Notes under the pieces: generated by a model
What the model was told of the DNA's origin: nothing
The model's database searches: none
The model's input: only the letters and a program-made list of their open reading frames with translations
DNA from: Acetobacter sp. 46_36
GTDB lineage: Bacteria > Pseudomonadota > Alphaproteobacteria > RF32 > CAG-239
Direction of reading: 5' to 3'
Assembly (NCBI GenBank): GCA_001917135.1
Contig: MNTT01000016.1
Location: forward strand, 411,599 to 475,598
DNA: 64,000 nt
Position numbers and translations under genes: made by a program
In this document: positions 52,285 through 60,852 of the stretch, piece after piece
Layout: the number at the start of each line of letters is the position of its first letter
Position numbering within the stretch: the stretch's first letter is position 1

Positions 52285-52953
52285 TTATTCGCGTTCGTAT
52301 GAAGCGATAAAGTCATAAATCTTGGCCTGAGTTTCGCCGTGGAGCAGCGCCAAAGACAAAATCTGCCGCAAATCGCGGCGGCGCGGGTGTTCCAAATCGG
52401 CACCGGCCAAAGCCAGAGCAATGAGCGAATCGGCAACTTGCACGGAAACAACCGCATATTCCATTCCCAGCAGTTTATCCAGCAAATCCGGACGAATTGA
52501 GAACAGAGCATCAATTGCTTCGGCATCTTGCGACAGCGCCAGAATATCCAGCGCGGCTCTCACCAAATCCTCCCGTTTACCGTAATAGGAAGACAAACCA
52601 AGCAGAATTTGAACAATACGCGGCAAATCCGGCAACTGCATCAGAGGCTTACCCGGAGCTATCCACAGACAGCGCTTTTCCGGCAGTCCAAGTCCGTCAG
52701 AACTGCGCTTAAACAAGAGTACGACACGTTCTTCCGAATGCGGCGTTTCCGTAATGACATACTCTTCTTCCGCTCGGTAATAAGTAATCACGTCGCCGGA
52801 GCGCAAAGAAGAAAGCCGTTCGTCTACGGGAACTTTCAACGTCTCCTTCTGACCGTGAAAAAACTGTTCGGTTAACTGCTCCACCTGTAAAATGTGGAAA
52901 TTTTCTGCGGTATCAATCTGATTGATACGGGCAGTGAATGGTCCTTTTGACAT
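52285..52953 (-). CDS. Hypothetical protein, 222 residues
   Basis: A beta-rich N-terminal half (FHILQVEQLTEQFF, SGDVITYYRAEEEYVITETP) and a helical C-terminal half (LVRAALDILALSQDAEAIDALF ... LRQILSLALLHGETQAKIYDFIASY, in parts). Soluble, acidic, no catalytic motif noticed. Single gene with strong terminator. Family not recognised. Confidence 0.7.
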   Translation of the reverse strand: MSKGPFTARINQIDTAENFHILQVEQLTEQFFHGQKETLKVPVDERLSSLRSGDVITYYRAEEEYVITETPHSEERVVLLFKRSSDGLGLPEKRCLWIAPGKPLMQLPDLPRIVQILLGLSSYYGKREDLVRAALDILALSQDAEAIDALFSIRPDLLDKLLGMEYAVVSVQVADSLIALALAGADLEHPRRRDLRQILSLALLHGETQAKIYDFIASYERE

Positions 52954-53224
52954 AATAAAATTAAAAATATATATAAAAAATTAAAAATACGGTTTCTTTT
53001 AACATTGTTTTTGACAGAATGCAAGTTTTTTGTTTATTTTTTTAATTTCGCTTTTTCTGCCTGAGCCAAATATGTTCCCTAAGGCGGCAAAAAGGCTTTT
53101 TCTGTTTAAGAATTGGAGATTTTTCTTGTGTTTTTCCTTTTGTTTCTATATGTTTTGGCGAGATGATTACGAAAATAACGGCCGGAGGCTGCTTCCGGGC
53201 AAAGAAAAAACATCAGAGGAAAGC

Positions 53225-55213
53225 ATGAGCGATTTGTTTGAAAATTCCGCAACTGCCGCCAAAGAAGAATATTCGGCGCGCGATATTGAAGTTCTGGAAG
53301 GACTTGATCCGGTACGACACCGCCCCGGCATGTATATCGGCGGAACGGACGAACAGGCGCTGCACCATCTGGTAGCGGAAATCCTTGACAACTCCATGGA
53401 CGAGGCCGTTGCCGGCTATGCGAACCGGATTGACATCGCCGTCAATGCCGACCTGTCGGTAACTATTACCGACAACGGCCGCGGTATTCCAGTAGACGAC
53501 CATCCGAAGTATCCGGGGAAATCCGCTTTGGAAGTCATTTTGACCACCCTTCATTCAGGCGGCAAATTCGGCGGAAACGCTTATAAAGTTTCCGGCGGCC
53601 TGCACGGCGTCGGTTCGTCGGTTGTCAATGCCCTGTCAAAAAAGCTGGTGGTGGAAGTGGCTCGCGACAAGAAACTTTACCGTCAGGAATATTCGTGCGG
53701 AAAGCCGGTTACACCGCTGATTTTGGTCGGAAACGCTCCTAACCGCCGCGGTACCAGCATTACCTTTTTGCCTGACGAGGAGATTTTCGGTACGGACAAT
53801 AAATTTGTTCCGGCGAAAATTTACCGCATGGCACGCTCAAAGGCTTTTCTGTTCAAGGGAATTAAAATATTCTGGAAATGCGCTCCGGAAGTTCTGACTG
53901 CCGGCGATGATATCCCGACCGAAACCGAATTCAATTTTCCGAACGGACTGCTGGACTTTTTGAATTATCAAATCGGCACCCGGCTGACAATCAACCGGAC
54001 GCCCTTTTCCGGCGAGGCCGAGCTGGCCGGCGACGAAGGCAAGGTTGAATGGGCAATTACCTGGCCAGACGACGAAAAAGGCTTTTGCAATTCCTACTGC
54101 AACACGGTCATTACACCGCAAGGCGGAACGCATGAACAAGGGTTTCGTACAGCGTTGCTCAAAAGTCTGAAAGAATATGCGGATATGGCCAACATTAAAA
54201 AGGCAGCAGGCATTACGGCGGAAGACTTTTTGAGCGATGCGGCGATTATGCTGTCGGTATTTATCCGCGACCCGCAATTTCAGGGGCAAACAAAAGACAA
54301 GCTGACCTCGACCAAAGCAGCCGGTTTGGTTGAAAAAGCTGTTAAAGATTCATTTGACCACTGGCTTTCTTCTGACAAGGAAAATGCCAGCGCCTTGATT
54401 GAATATGTCGTCAGCCGCGCCGAACTGCGCAAAAAAAGAAAAGAAGAAAAAGTGCAAAACCGCAAATCGCCGACAAAGAAACTGCGTCTGCCGGGGAAAC
54501 TGGCAGACTGTTCCAAAGCAGCAGCCGAGGATACGGAAATATTTATTGTCGAGGGCGACTCTGCAGGGGGATCCGCCAAGCAGGGACGCGACCGTATGAC
54601 GCAGGCGATTTTGCCGTTGCGCGGGAAAATCCTGAACGTTGCCAGTGCCAGCCTGGATAAGATTACGCAAAATCAGGAAATCAAAGATATGATTGAAGCG
54701 CTGGGCTGCGGCACCAAAGACAATTACAAAGAGGAAAACCTGCGTTACGAGAAAATTATCATCATGACCGATGCGGACGTGGACGGCGCACACATTACCT
54801 CGCTTCTGATGACGTTTTTCTACCAATATATGCCGAAACTGATTGAAAACGGGCATTTGTTTATTGCGACGCCACCGCTGTATAAAATCGTTTTCGGCGG
54901 TAAGAATTACTACGCGCTGGACGATGAGGAGAAAGACAAAATCCTCAGTAAGGCAAAGGCCAACCAAAAACCGGATATCAGCCGTTTTAAAGGCTTGGGC
55001 GAGATGAGCGCGTTACAATTAAAAGAAACGACAATGGATAAGAATAACCGCGTTTTGCTGCGGGTCGTTATTCCGACTGCCAATACCGAGGAAGCACGCG
55101 ACGAAGCGTTTGAAACGCGGCGGCAGGTTGAGAGGCTGATGGGAAAAGATCCGGAGCAGCGATTCAAATTCATTATAGAAAGGGCAAAATTCGCCGAGGA
55201 TTTGGATATTTAA
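53225..55213 (+). CDS. parE: DNA topoisomerase IV subunit B
   Basis: 662 residues. GHKL ATPase: LDNSMDEAVAGYA, TDNGRGIPVDDHP, GGLHGVGSSVVNALS. Transducer region, then TOPRIM with EGDSAGGSAKQGRDRMTQAILPLRGK in part and DADVDGAHI. It ends with the ParE-like MGKDPEQRFKFI, and its length suits ParE rather than GyrB. It decatenates daughter chromosomes with ParC. The ATG at 53225 follows AGAGGA; the frame happens to be open for 65 codons upstream. Confidence 0.93.
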   Translation: MSDLFENSATAAKEEYSARDIEVLEGLDPVRHRPGMYIGGTDEQALHHLVAEILDNSMDEAVAGYANRIDIAVNADLSVTITDNGRGIPVDDHPKYPGKSALEVILTTLHSGGKFGGNAYKVSGGLHGVGSSVVNALSKKLVVEVARDKKLYRQEYSCGKPVTPLILVGNAPNRRGTSITFLPDEEIFGTDNKFVPAKIYRMARSKAFLFKGIKIFWKCAPEVLTAGDDIPTETEFNFPNGLLDFLNYQIGTRLTINRTPFSGEAELAGDEGKVEWAITWPDDEKGFCNSYCNTVITPQGGTHEQGFRTALLKSLKEYADMANIKKAAGITAEDFLSDAAIMLSVFIRDPQFQGQTKDKLTSTKAAGLVEKAVKDSFDHWLSSDKENASALIEYVVSRAELRKKRKEEKVQNRKSPTKKLRLPGKLADCSKAAAEDTEIFIVEGDSAGGSAKQGRDRMTQAILPLRGKILNVASASLDKITQNQEIKDMIEALGCGTKDNYKEENLRYEKIIIMTDADVDGAHITSLLMTFFYQYMPKLIENGHLFIATPPLYKIVFGGKNYYALDDEEKDKILSKAKANQKPDISRFKGLGEMSALQLKETTMDKNNRVLLRVVIPTANTEEARDEAFETRRQVERLMGKDPEQRFKFIIERAKFAEDLDI

Positions 55214-55391
55214 CATTCTGTCGCAAGGTCGGGTTGACTGCGAAGATAAGGCAACTGAAAGAGGTTGCAAAATTGCGTGATACTGTGCGATTATTGGACT
55301 GAAAATTATGAGGATTTTAAGGAATTGGAATGCAGGTTAAACTTGCTTTTGAGCTAAAATAAAAAATTTAAATCATTCGCCTGTACAGATA

Positions 55392-55420
55392 TTGACATAC
55401 TTCGAATCATACTTTACGAT
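55392..55420 (+). promoter_or_regulatory. Promoter of the 60-residue protein
   Basis: TTGACA (55392-55397), 17-base spacer, TACGAT (55415-55420). Confidence 0.6.
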
Positions 55421-55470
55421 ATTTTTTGAAATTAACTTAATAATTAAATTCTGAAAAGGAGGTGATAAAT

Positions 55471-55653
55471 ATGTTCGGATTGCTGACAGCTTTGTCTTGG
55501 GTATCAAGAGCAAAAACTTGCTATGATTATTTTCAAGCCAAAAGTTTTGATGATGTTTGCTTAATTACGGCAAACTGCATTATGACAGAAAGCCTAATCT
55601 ATCAGGCAAAACAAAACATTCGCAATCAATACCAACATCCATATTATTGGTAG
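55471..55653 (+). CDS. 60-residue small protein with near-ideal ribosome site
   Basis: It has a complete unit: promoter at 55392, start at 55471, terminator at 55693. The ribosome site AAAGGAGGTGAT (55455-55466 region) matches the anti-Shine-Dalgarno end of 16S rRNA over 12 bases, far longer than for other genes here. The protein has a hydrophobic start (MFGLLTALSWVS), three Cys and a Tyr/Gln/His-rich end (NQYQHPYYW). No family recognised. Its context is AT-rich accessory DNA. Confidence 0.7.
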   Translation: MFGLLTALSWVSRAKTCYDYFQAKSFDDVCLITANCIMTESLIYQAKQNIRNQYQHPYYW

Positions 55654-55692
55654 ATTGCTTGAAAGGAAAACGTTATGTTACTGCATAACTAG

Positions 55693-55726
55693 AAAGAGCG
55701 ACATATTTAGATGCCGCTCTTTTATT
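55693..55726 (+). terminator. Terminator after the small protein
   Basis: AAAGAGCG (55693-55700) and CGCTCTTT (55715-55722), followed by TATTTT. Confidence 0.8.
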
Positions 55727-55809
55727 TTACTTTCATATATTTTTCAAAAACTTTTTCAACCTTATTGTGTTCTTTTAATCTTTACTTCAAATAAGTTTTT
55801 TCTTTTAAC

Positions 55810-56931
55810 TTATTTACTTTTCTCTCTTCTTTTTGCACTATTATACAATGATTTTAATTCTTTACTTTTGTGTTGCTGCTCATATCCTATAATTTTAACA
55901 AGTTCTTCATTCGTAAACATACAAAATTCTGTTTTTATTCTATTAAAATTATCCCAAAGTAAGCTTTGAAATTCTAATTCCGAAACTTGCATTTTTTTAT
56001 GTATATCCGCAAAATATTTAAGTAATTTAGGTGCTTGCATAATATCCTCAAAAAAGGATGCAACACGTTCGTTTAACTCTATAAAAAAACTTTGCTCATC
56101 TTTTTCTTCTAAAAAATATTTTGCAGAATTATCAAGCAAACTATTATCATACTTAAAAACCTCACAAAAAAAGTAAAGAGCCTCCTTAAATTTATTTTCC
56201 TCTAACAAAAATCGTCCCATATCAAATCTAATACAACGATAAATACCGAAATTATAGCGAGAAGCTTCTTCTAAAGACTTTTTATTAAAATACTCCCATA
56301 TACAGTCCCTATAATTTTTATGTTCTTTATGAAGCATTTGGTTTAATTCCCAAATACTCATAAAATTATTTTTATGTAAATATGAAACATATTGATTTTC
56401 TTGTAATTCATTCTTACCTAAAGCCGTCAACTGAAAATAACGAACTAAATACTTTTGTTCAAGAATATCTTCCGGCATCGACAATAATCTATCTATTAAG
56501 TCTTGTCGACTACCTACTGTTTTTTCTTTAATAGATTTAAGTTCTTCCTTAAGTTTCGAAATTGTAAATTTTTCAATTGTCTGTCTAACTCCTCCATTTA
56601 CTATAAAACCTCTTTTTATTAACGATTCCAAAATAGAAATAGGATTAGTAACACCGTATTTATCACACCAAAAACTTTGATAGTAATTGTCATTTAAATC
56701 TATTTTATAATCTGTTGCATAAGAAAGCATCAATATTTCATGTGGATATAATCCATTTTTAGACGGAAAAGCTTTTTCTATTAATAATGATAAATCTGGT
56801 ATCTGAGTTGAATTGTAACAACATCCTTTTTTTACATTGCAGGAGATAGGGGAGGCAGAACCCTGTATCGAAACATCTGACACTGTAGCTAGACGATCTT
56901 TTATAAATTTGAATATTGAGAAAACACTCAT
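55810..56931 (-). CDS. SAP-domain protein, accessory
   Basis: 373 residues. Residues about 120-150 match a SAP fold (ISKLKEELKS ... GSRQDLIDRLL), a helix-turn-helix-like DNA or RNA binding module. The rest is Lys/Asn/Phe-rich and mostly helical with no other domain noted. Strongly AT-rich codon use separates it from neighbours and suggests horizontal acquisition, perhaps from a phage or Firmicute. ATG 56931 is preferred over 56937 because AGGAG then has normal spacing. Confidence 0.72.
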   Translation of the reverse strand: MSVFSIFKFIKDRLATVSDVSIQGSASPISCNVKKGCCYNSTQIPDLSLLIEKAFPSKNGLYPHEILMLSYATDYKIDLNDNYYQSFWCDKYGVTNPISILESLIKRGFIVNGGVRQTIEKFTISKLKEELKSIKEKTVGSRQDLIDRLLSMPEDILEQKYLVRYFQLTALGKNELQENQYVSYLHKNNFMSIWELNQMLHKEHKNYRDCIWEYFNKKSLEEASRYNFGIYRCIRFDMGRFLLEENKFKEALYFFCEVFKYDNSLLDNSAKYFLEEKDEQSFFIELNERVASFFEDIMQAPKLLKYFADIHKKMQVSELEFQSLLWDNFNRIKTEFCMFTNEELVKIIGYEQQHKSKELKSLYNSAKRREKSK

Positions 56932-57025
56932 AATCATCTCCTAAAAGTTAATTTAATAACATGAAGTTTACTGATTGATTTTATTCTGTCAAATTAAAAT
57001 CAATAAAGTAGCACCGGAAATAAAA

Positions 57026-57349
57026 AGTCCGATAAGTTGGCGCAAAAGTGCCATTATGAAAACGCTTAAAATCGGACTAAATAAACACTTGTTTAAAAAG
57101 AAAAAATACGCATAAATAGCGGAATTCTAATAAATGGTGCTGCAAATAAGAATATACTGAACTCAGACTGCAGAATTGCTGTAAATAAGAATTCAATAAG
57201 GTTCGCCCGAACTTTATTAATGCCTTACAGAAAACCCCGAGTTTACTCGGGGCTGAATGCCAAGGTGTTGGAACAACACTGCTCCACGCCAACGAGCGTG
57301 GTCAAACCGAAGGTTTGTATCCTTAATAGAACCCCGGGTTTACCCGGGG
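57026..57349. other. Cluster of hairpins and direct repeats (possible structured RNA or IS200/IS605-like remnant)
   Basis: AGTCCGAT (57026-57033)/ATCGGACT (57071-57078) encloses GGCGC-AAAA-GTGCC. A 16-base direct repeat (15 of 16 identical) occurs at 57138-57153 and 57177-57192. CCCCGAG-TTTA-CTCGGGG (57235-57252) and CCCCGGG-TTTA-CCCGGGG (57332-57349) are the same hairpin with a compensatory base-pair change. Between them lie GTGTTG-GAA-CAACAC, CCACGC-CAACGA-GCGTGG and CAAACC-GAA-GGTTTG. The 589-base gap holds no convincing gene. Confidence 0.6.
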
Positions 57350-57520
57350 ATATCTATTGATGATTATCTAGATGCAAAAAAAATTGATAGTCAAGTTGAG
57401 CAGAACTTGAAGGGAAAATACCACACCGAATATAGCTGCAGGGAAGAGTACACGAAACTAAGCCGATGGTAGAGGTAAGGTTGTCTGCTGTTTCCTGAGA
57501 TTTATCTGACATACAGTAAC

Positions 57521-58831
57521 TTAACCATCCAGCTCAATTCTGCAAGTTTGGTGATGCCAGATGAAACTTTTGAGCTTTTGCTGATTTGTGAAAACGCAGC
57601 GCGTATGCAACTGCCAACCTTTCAGATACGCACGGGAAAAAGCGGCATATTGTTTCGACGTATCGCAAGCAAGAATTTTGACGGTAGGCAGAGCTTTCGC
57701 AGAAGCATCGTTTTGGCATAATGAGTTCAAAACGGCATTTTTCAGAATATTATTGGCAAAAAGCTGTAATTCCTGTGCACCTTTACTCATATTCGACGCT
57801 TTTTTGAACCCCAGAAACTCATGTTCTCCCAATACCTTTTCCTTTTGGGTGTTTCCTTTATCTCTTTGGAGATTTTCTTTATCATTTTCGGCGTTTTCTT
57901 TATCATCGGGGTTGTGGCGGCGTTTGGCTGCGGCAAAAAAGAAAATTTCGGGATCAAACTTTTCTAAAATAATAACTTTCGGGGGATTTCCCTCTATGCC
58001 GCTTTTGTCAACTTTCGTACACATCAAGACGTTGCCACCGCGTTCCGGCAACCGAAGCATTCCAAAATCCAACGCTTTCATTTGCAGGTATTCTTTAAAC
58101 CTCGTCTGATATTTATTATGTTCATCGGCAGCCGATTCAATGGAAACAAACAATGATTCAGCCATTCTTACCGGGCAATCAGGCGCATAATTCAACACCA
58201 TCAGCTGGCGGACAACCTTTTTTCGTTCAGCGGGCAGATATCCCAGTTCCGCCATTTTCTGCAGCATCATCTGTTCCAAACGCAGGGCGACATACGCTCC
58301 GTGGCAGTGCGCCACAATGTTCAAACGGCGAATATTCCGTGCTGCCTGTTCCGCCGGCAAGCGCTCTTTTCCGCCGTTTCGGGATATCCGCGGCAAAAAC
58401 GCCTGTTCAAAAATATCTTTTATATAACAGGGATTTAAGATTTCTTCTCTCTGTTCTTTTGCCATCATATCCAGAGAATACTTTTCCTGCCAATATTCAT
58501 GATAAAGTTTTTCCCGCGCCAGCCGCTCATTATGAAAACGCCCGATGTAACAAACGGCGACACAAACTCTGACATTCTTCCCGGACAATTCCGGATGCGT
58601 TTTTATGAAATCGTCTGTCTTTTTCAAATATCCGTTATACCCGCGAAGATGCACGCCGCGCCCGCCGGCACCGCCGAGAATCAATACCATAGTTTCTTCG
58701 GAACTGACATTTTCGGCCGTATTTATGCAGTAAGGCGCCACAGCCGACTTGTCAACCCGCTCTGCAAGCAAAGCAAAACTCTTGCCCTGCCGTTCTTTTA
58801 TTTTTTGCCTGACGGCTGCCAGAATGCTCAT
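57521..58831 (-). CDS. Putative alpha/beta-hydrolase with Cys in the nucleophile elbow
   Basis: 436 residues. VLILGGAGGRG near residue 52 resembles an oxyanion-hole strand and LNIVAHCHGAYVAL near residue 172 a nucleophile elbow. The usual G-x-S-x-G is A-H-C-H-G, so Cys would replace Ser, as in dienelactone hydrolases. A charged low-complexity insert (DDKENAENDKENLQRDKG region, about 315-340) splits the domain. The C-terminal 80 residues are Cys/Lys-rich and unmatched. No signal peptide. Substrate unknown; the fold call is moderate. Confidence 0.6.
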   Translation of the reverse strand: MSILAAVRQKIKERQGKSFALLAERVDKSAVAPYCINTAENVSSEETMVLILGGAGGRGVHLRGYNGYLKKTDDFIKTHPELSGKNVRVCVAVCYIGRFHNERLAREKLYHEYWQEKYSLDMMAKEQREEILNPCYIKDIFEQAFLPRISRNGGKERLPAEQAARNIRRLNIVAHCHGAYVALRLEQMMLQKMAELGYLPAERKKVVRQLMVLNYAPDCPVRMAESLFVSIESAADEHNKYQTRFKEYLQMKALDFGMLRLPERGGNVLMCTKVDKSGIEGNPPKVIILEKFDPEIFFFAAAKRRHNPDDKENAENDKENLQRDKGNTQKEKVLGEHEFLGFKKASNMSKGAQELQLFANNILKNAVLNSLCQNDASAKALPTVKILACDTSKQYAAFSRAYLKGWQLHTRCVFTNQQKLKSFIWHHQTCRIELDG

Positions 58832-58907
58832 CTTTTACCCTTTTTATTTTTTAGACAAATACAACTAAATTATTTTCTTTTATTTGTCAATTTTTATTTT
58901 AAATACG

Positions 58908-58934
58908 AAAAAAGGCCGTCAAAGACGACCTTTT
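58908..58934 (-). terminator. Terminator of the 58977 gene
   Basis: AAAAGGTCGTC and GACGGCCTTTT (minus strand) form the stem with one mismatch, ending in T6. Confidence 0.75.
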
Positions 58935-58976
58935 GAGAAGAATACAGCCTGCACTGATATTGCACAGGGGTATTAT

Positions 58977-59162
58977 TTACGGCATATACGGCATTCCATT
59001 TGGTTCTCCGTCAAAGCCCAGGTTATCATCATAAGATGAAGACCCGTAATCATCGGTTCCGGAACTCTTGCCGTCACTTTCGGGAAGATGTTCCACAACC
59101 TTGGCCATGCCAAACAATCCTAAGGCACAGCCTCCATAATAAATAAGCAACGTTGTCAACAT
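58977..59162 (-). CDS. Small membrane protein, 61 residues
   Basis: One transmembrane helix (about 4-22, LLIYYGGCALGLFGMAKVV) followed by an acidic, Ser/Gly/Tyr-rich tail ending EPNGMPYMP. The ribosome site is poor, but a dedicated terminator follows on the same strand. Function unknown. Confidence 0.45.
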   Translation of the reverse strand: MLTTLLIYYGGCALGLFGMAKVVEHLPESDGKSSGTDDYGSSSYDDNLGFDGEPNGMPYMP

Positions 59163-59301
59163 AGCTTAATAATTTTTTAGTGAGACATCATAATTGTTTT
59201 AACGGTTTTAACGTAAGCAATGATGTCTGAAAAGTCAAGGATATAATTGATTTATCGACTGTTATTATCGGTACGGGCGGTTTGGGCCGGCGAACGCCAA
59301 A

Positions 59302-60813
59302 TCAGTCATAAGCCCGATACCGGCGCTGTTTATAGTCAAAGTCGCATTTTAACCGGCTGTATTCGGGCTTTAAGATATAGAGGACGTCGGAATTGTCAAA
59401 ATGTTTATAATACTTGCTGACAAGTTCCATATCCGGACGATGGACATAAATATCAATCCCTCGTTCGGAAGCATATTTGCTGCGGTACGGTGCGGCGGAG
59501 ATGATTTTGGGCTTATAGGTCAGGATAACCCGATTAATATCCATCAGAGGACGAATGCCGACCTCGGCACCGATAACGTCCAGCTGCCCCAGCAAATTCC
59601 AGTAGTAATGCGGATCACGGTTATAAAGATTATACAGCGTTCCGTCGCCATTCAGGACATAATCACACGGCGTAATATAGCGCAGGATTTTTTTGTTCAG
59701 AGGTTCATAAAAACGCCCAGCCCGGCTGCCGATATTGCCATTGTAGACAGCAGGTTCATACATACAAAATGCCAGAGCCGCCAAAAGAACGTATATCAGG
59801 GCAAAGCAGCGCTTAAAAATTTTTTCTTCCAAAAAAACAGCGGACAAAAGGGCGGCAAGATACAGCAACTGGTAAAAATAATACGCAAATGCCGAAAAAT
59901 AGAACAAGCGCTGACACAGTTCCGCAACAAACAGCACTGCCAGTATTTTAAAATAAAGGTTTGCCCCGCGCCAGCAAAACACCAGCGCCAAACCGGCTCC
60001 GGCCAGCAACAGCCGCAATTCCGTCCAGAATTCCCCGACCCGGCGGCCGGCAAAAAGTTCGGGAATATACAGATTAAACGTAAAGTTGGATTGATACCAG
60101 ACCGACAAAATATCATGATGCCAGAGCCAGACGGCAAACAGCAGGCTCAGCCCGAACGGCAGAAGCAGCGCATACAGCATATCACGCCAGAGAATCCGGC
60201 TGCGGCAAAGCAGGTACAGCGTAACGGCAGCCAGCAAAACCAATGTGAAAATAATTTTCTGCAAAAACATAAACGATGCCCAAAACAGCAGCATGGACAG
60301 GCTCAACGACCAGAGTTTCTTCTCCTGCAAATAGCCGAAATAATAATACAGTCCGGCAAAAAACGCAGCCACCATAAAATTGTCGGGACGAAAGTTGACA
60401 ACCGACACCAGCACATAGGGCGTAAAGGCAATCGCGGCGGCAATCACTCCCCCTCTTTTGCCGGTTAAGAAACGCGAAGCAGTCAGATACAGATAATAAT
60501 AGGTCAGAAACGATGCCAGTATTGCCGCCGTAACGACAGACGACGTAATCACATTATCATCCAAGCCGTACGCATGCAACCCGACAAACGGTGCGAACAA
60601 ATACCACAAGAGAGGGTTATGGTGCTGAAAGAAATCCTTATAGGGAACAAATTCCGCATATACGAGCCACGAGGAATGGATATGTTCAAGCGTATCACCA
60701 CCCAGCGTCGTCGTAAACCAAGCGATGTACAGGCAGTATCCCAAACCGGCCGCCAAATGTGCCAAGAGGAAAAAAAGCGGAAACTTTTGATAAACGGCAT
60801 TCAAATATGACAC
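59302..60813 (-). CDS. GT-C glycosyltransferase (GT39/ArnT-like)
   Basis: 503 residues with about ten transmembrane helices. The first periplasmic loop has GGDTLEHIHSSWLVYAE, with the acidic pair expected of dolichyl/undecaprenyl-phosphate sugar-dependent GT-C enzymes, and the conserved FFQHHNPLLWYLFAP. A soluble C-terminal part (about 395-503) is periplasmic. It starts with GTG, supported by the strong site GAGGAG. It probably transfers a lipid-linked sugar to a periplasmic acceptor. Confidence 0.8.
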   Translation of the reverse strand: MSYLNAVYQKFPLFFLLAHLAAGLGYCLYIAWFTTTLGGDTLEHIHSSWLVYAEFVPYKDFFQHHNPLLWYLFAPFVGLHAYGLDDNVITSSVVTAAILASFLTYYYLYLTASRFLTGKRGGVIAAAIAFTPYVLVSVVNFRPDNFMVAAFFAGLYYYFGYLQEKKLWSLSLSMLLFWASFMFLQKIIFTLVLLAAVTLYLLCRSRILWRDMLYALLLPFGLSLLFAVWLWHHDILSVWYQSNFTFNLYIPELFAGRRVGEFWTELRLLLAGAGLALVFCWRGANLYFKILAVLFVAELCQRLFYFSAFAYYFYQLLYLAALLSAVFLEEKIFKRCFALIYVLLAALAFCMYEPAVYNGNIGSRAGRFYEPLNKKILRYITPCDYVLNGDGTLYNLYNRDPHYYWNLLGQLDVIGAEVGIRPLMDINRVILTYKPKIISAAPYRSKYASERGIDIYVHRPDMELVSKYYKHFDNSDVLYILKPEYSRLKCDFDYKQRRYRAYD

Positions 60814-60852
60814 GGCTTTCTCCTCTCAGATGCCAGACCGGACGAGGCCGGC

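Noticed and set aside
53030..53224. 65-codon in-frame extension upstream of parE
   Set aside because: Contains no ribosome site, is Phe-rich and unlike ParE; the ATG at 53225 has a well-placed AGAGGA.
57232..57349. Two similar palindromic repeats that could suggest a CRISPR array
   Set aside because: Only two copies, 97 bases apart, with other hairpins between them and no cas genes in the window.
57257..57472. 71-codon open frame across the hairpin cluster
   Set aside because: Runs through perfect hairpins, has no ribosome site, and its peptide matches no family I recognise.
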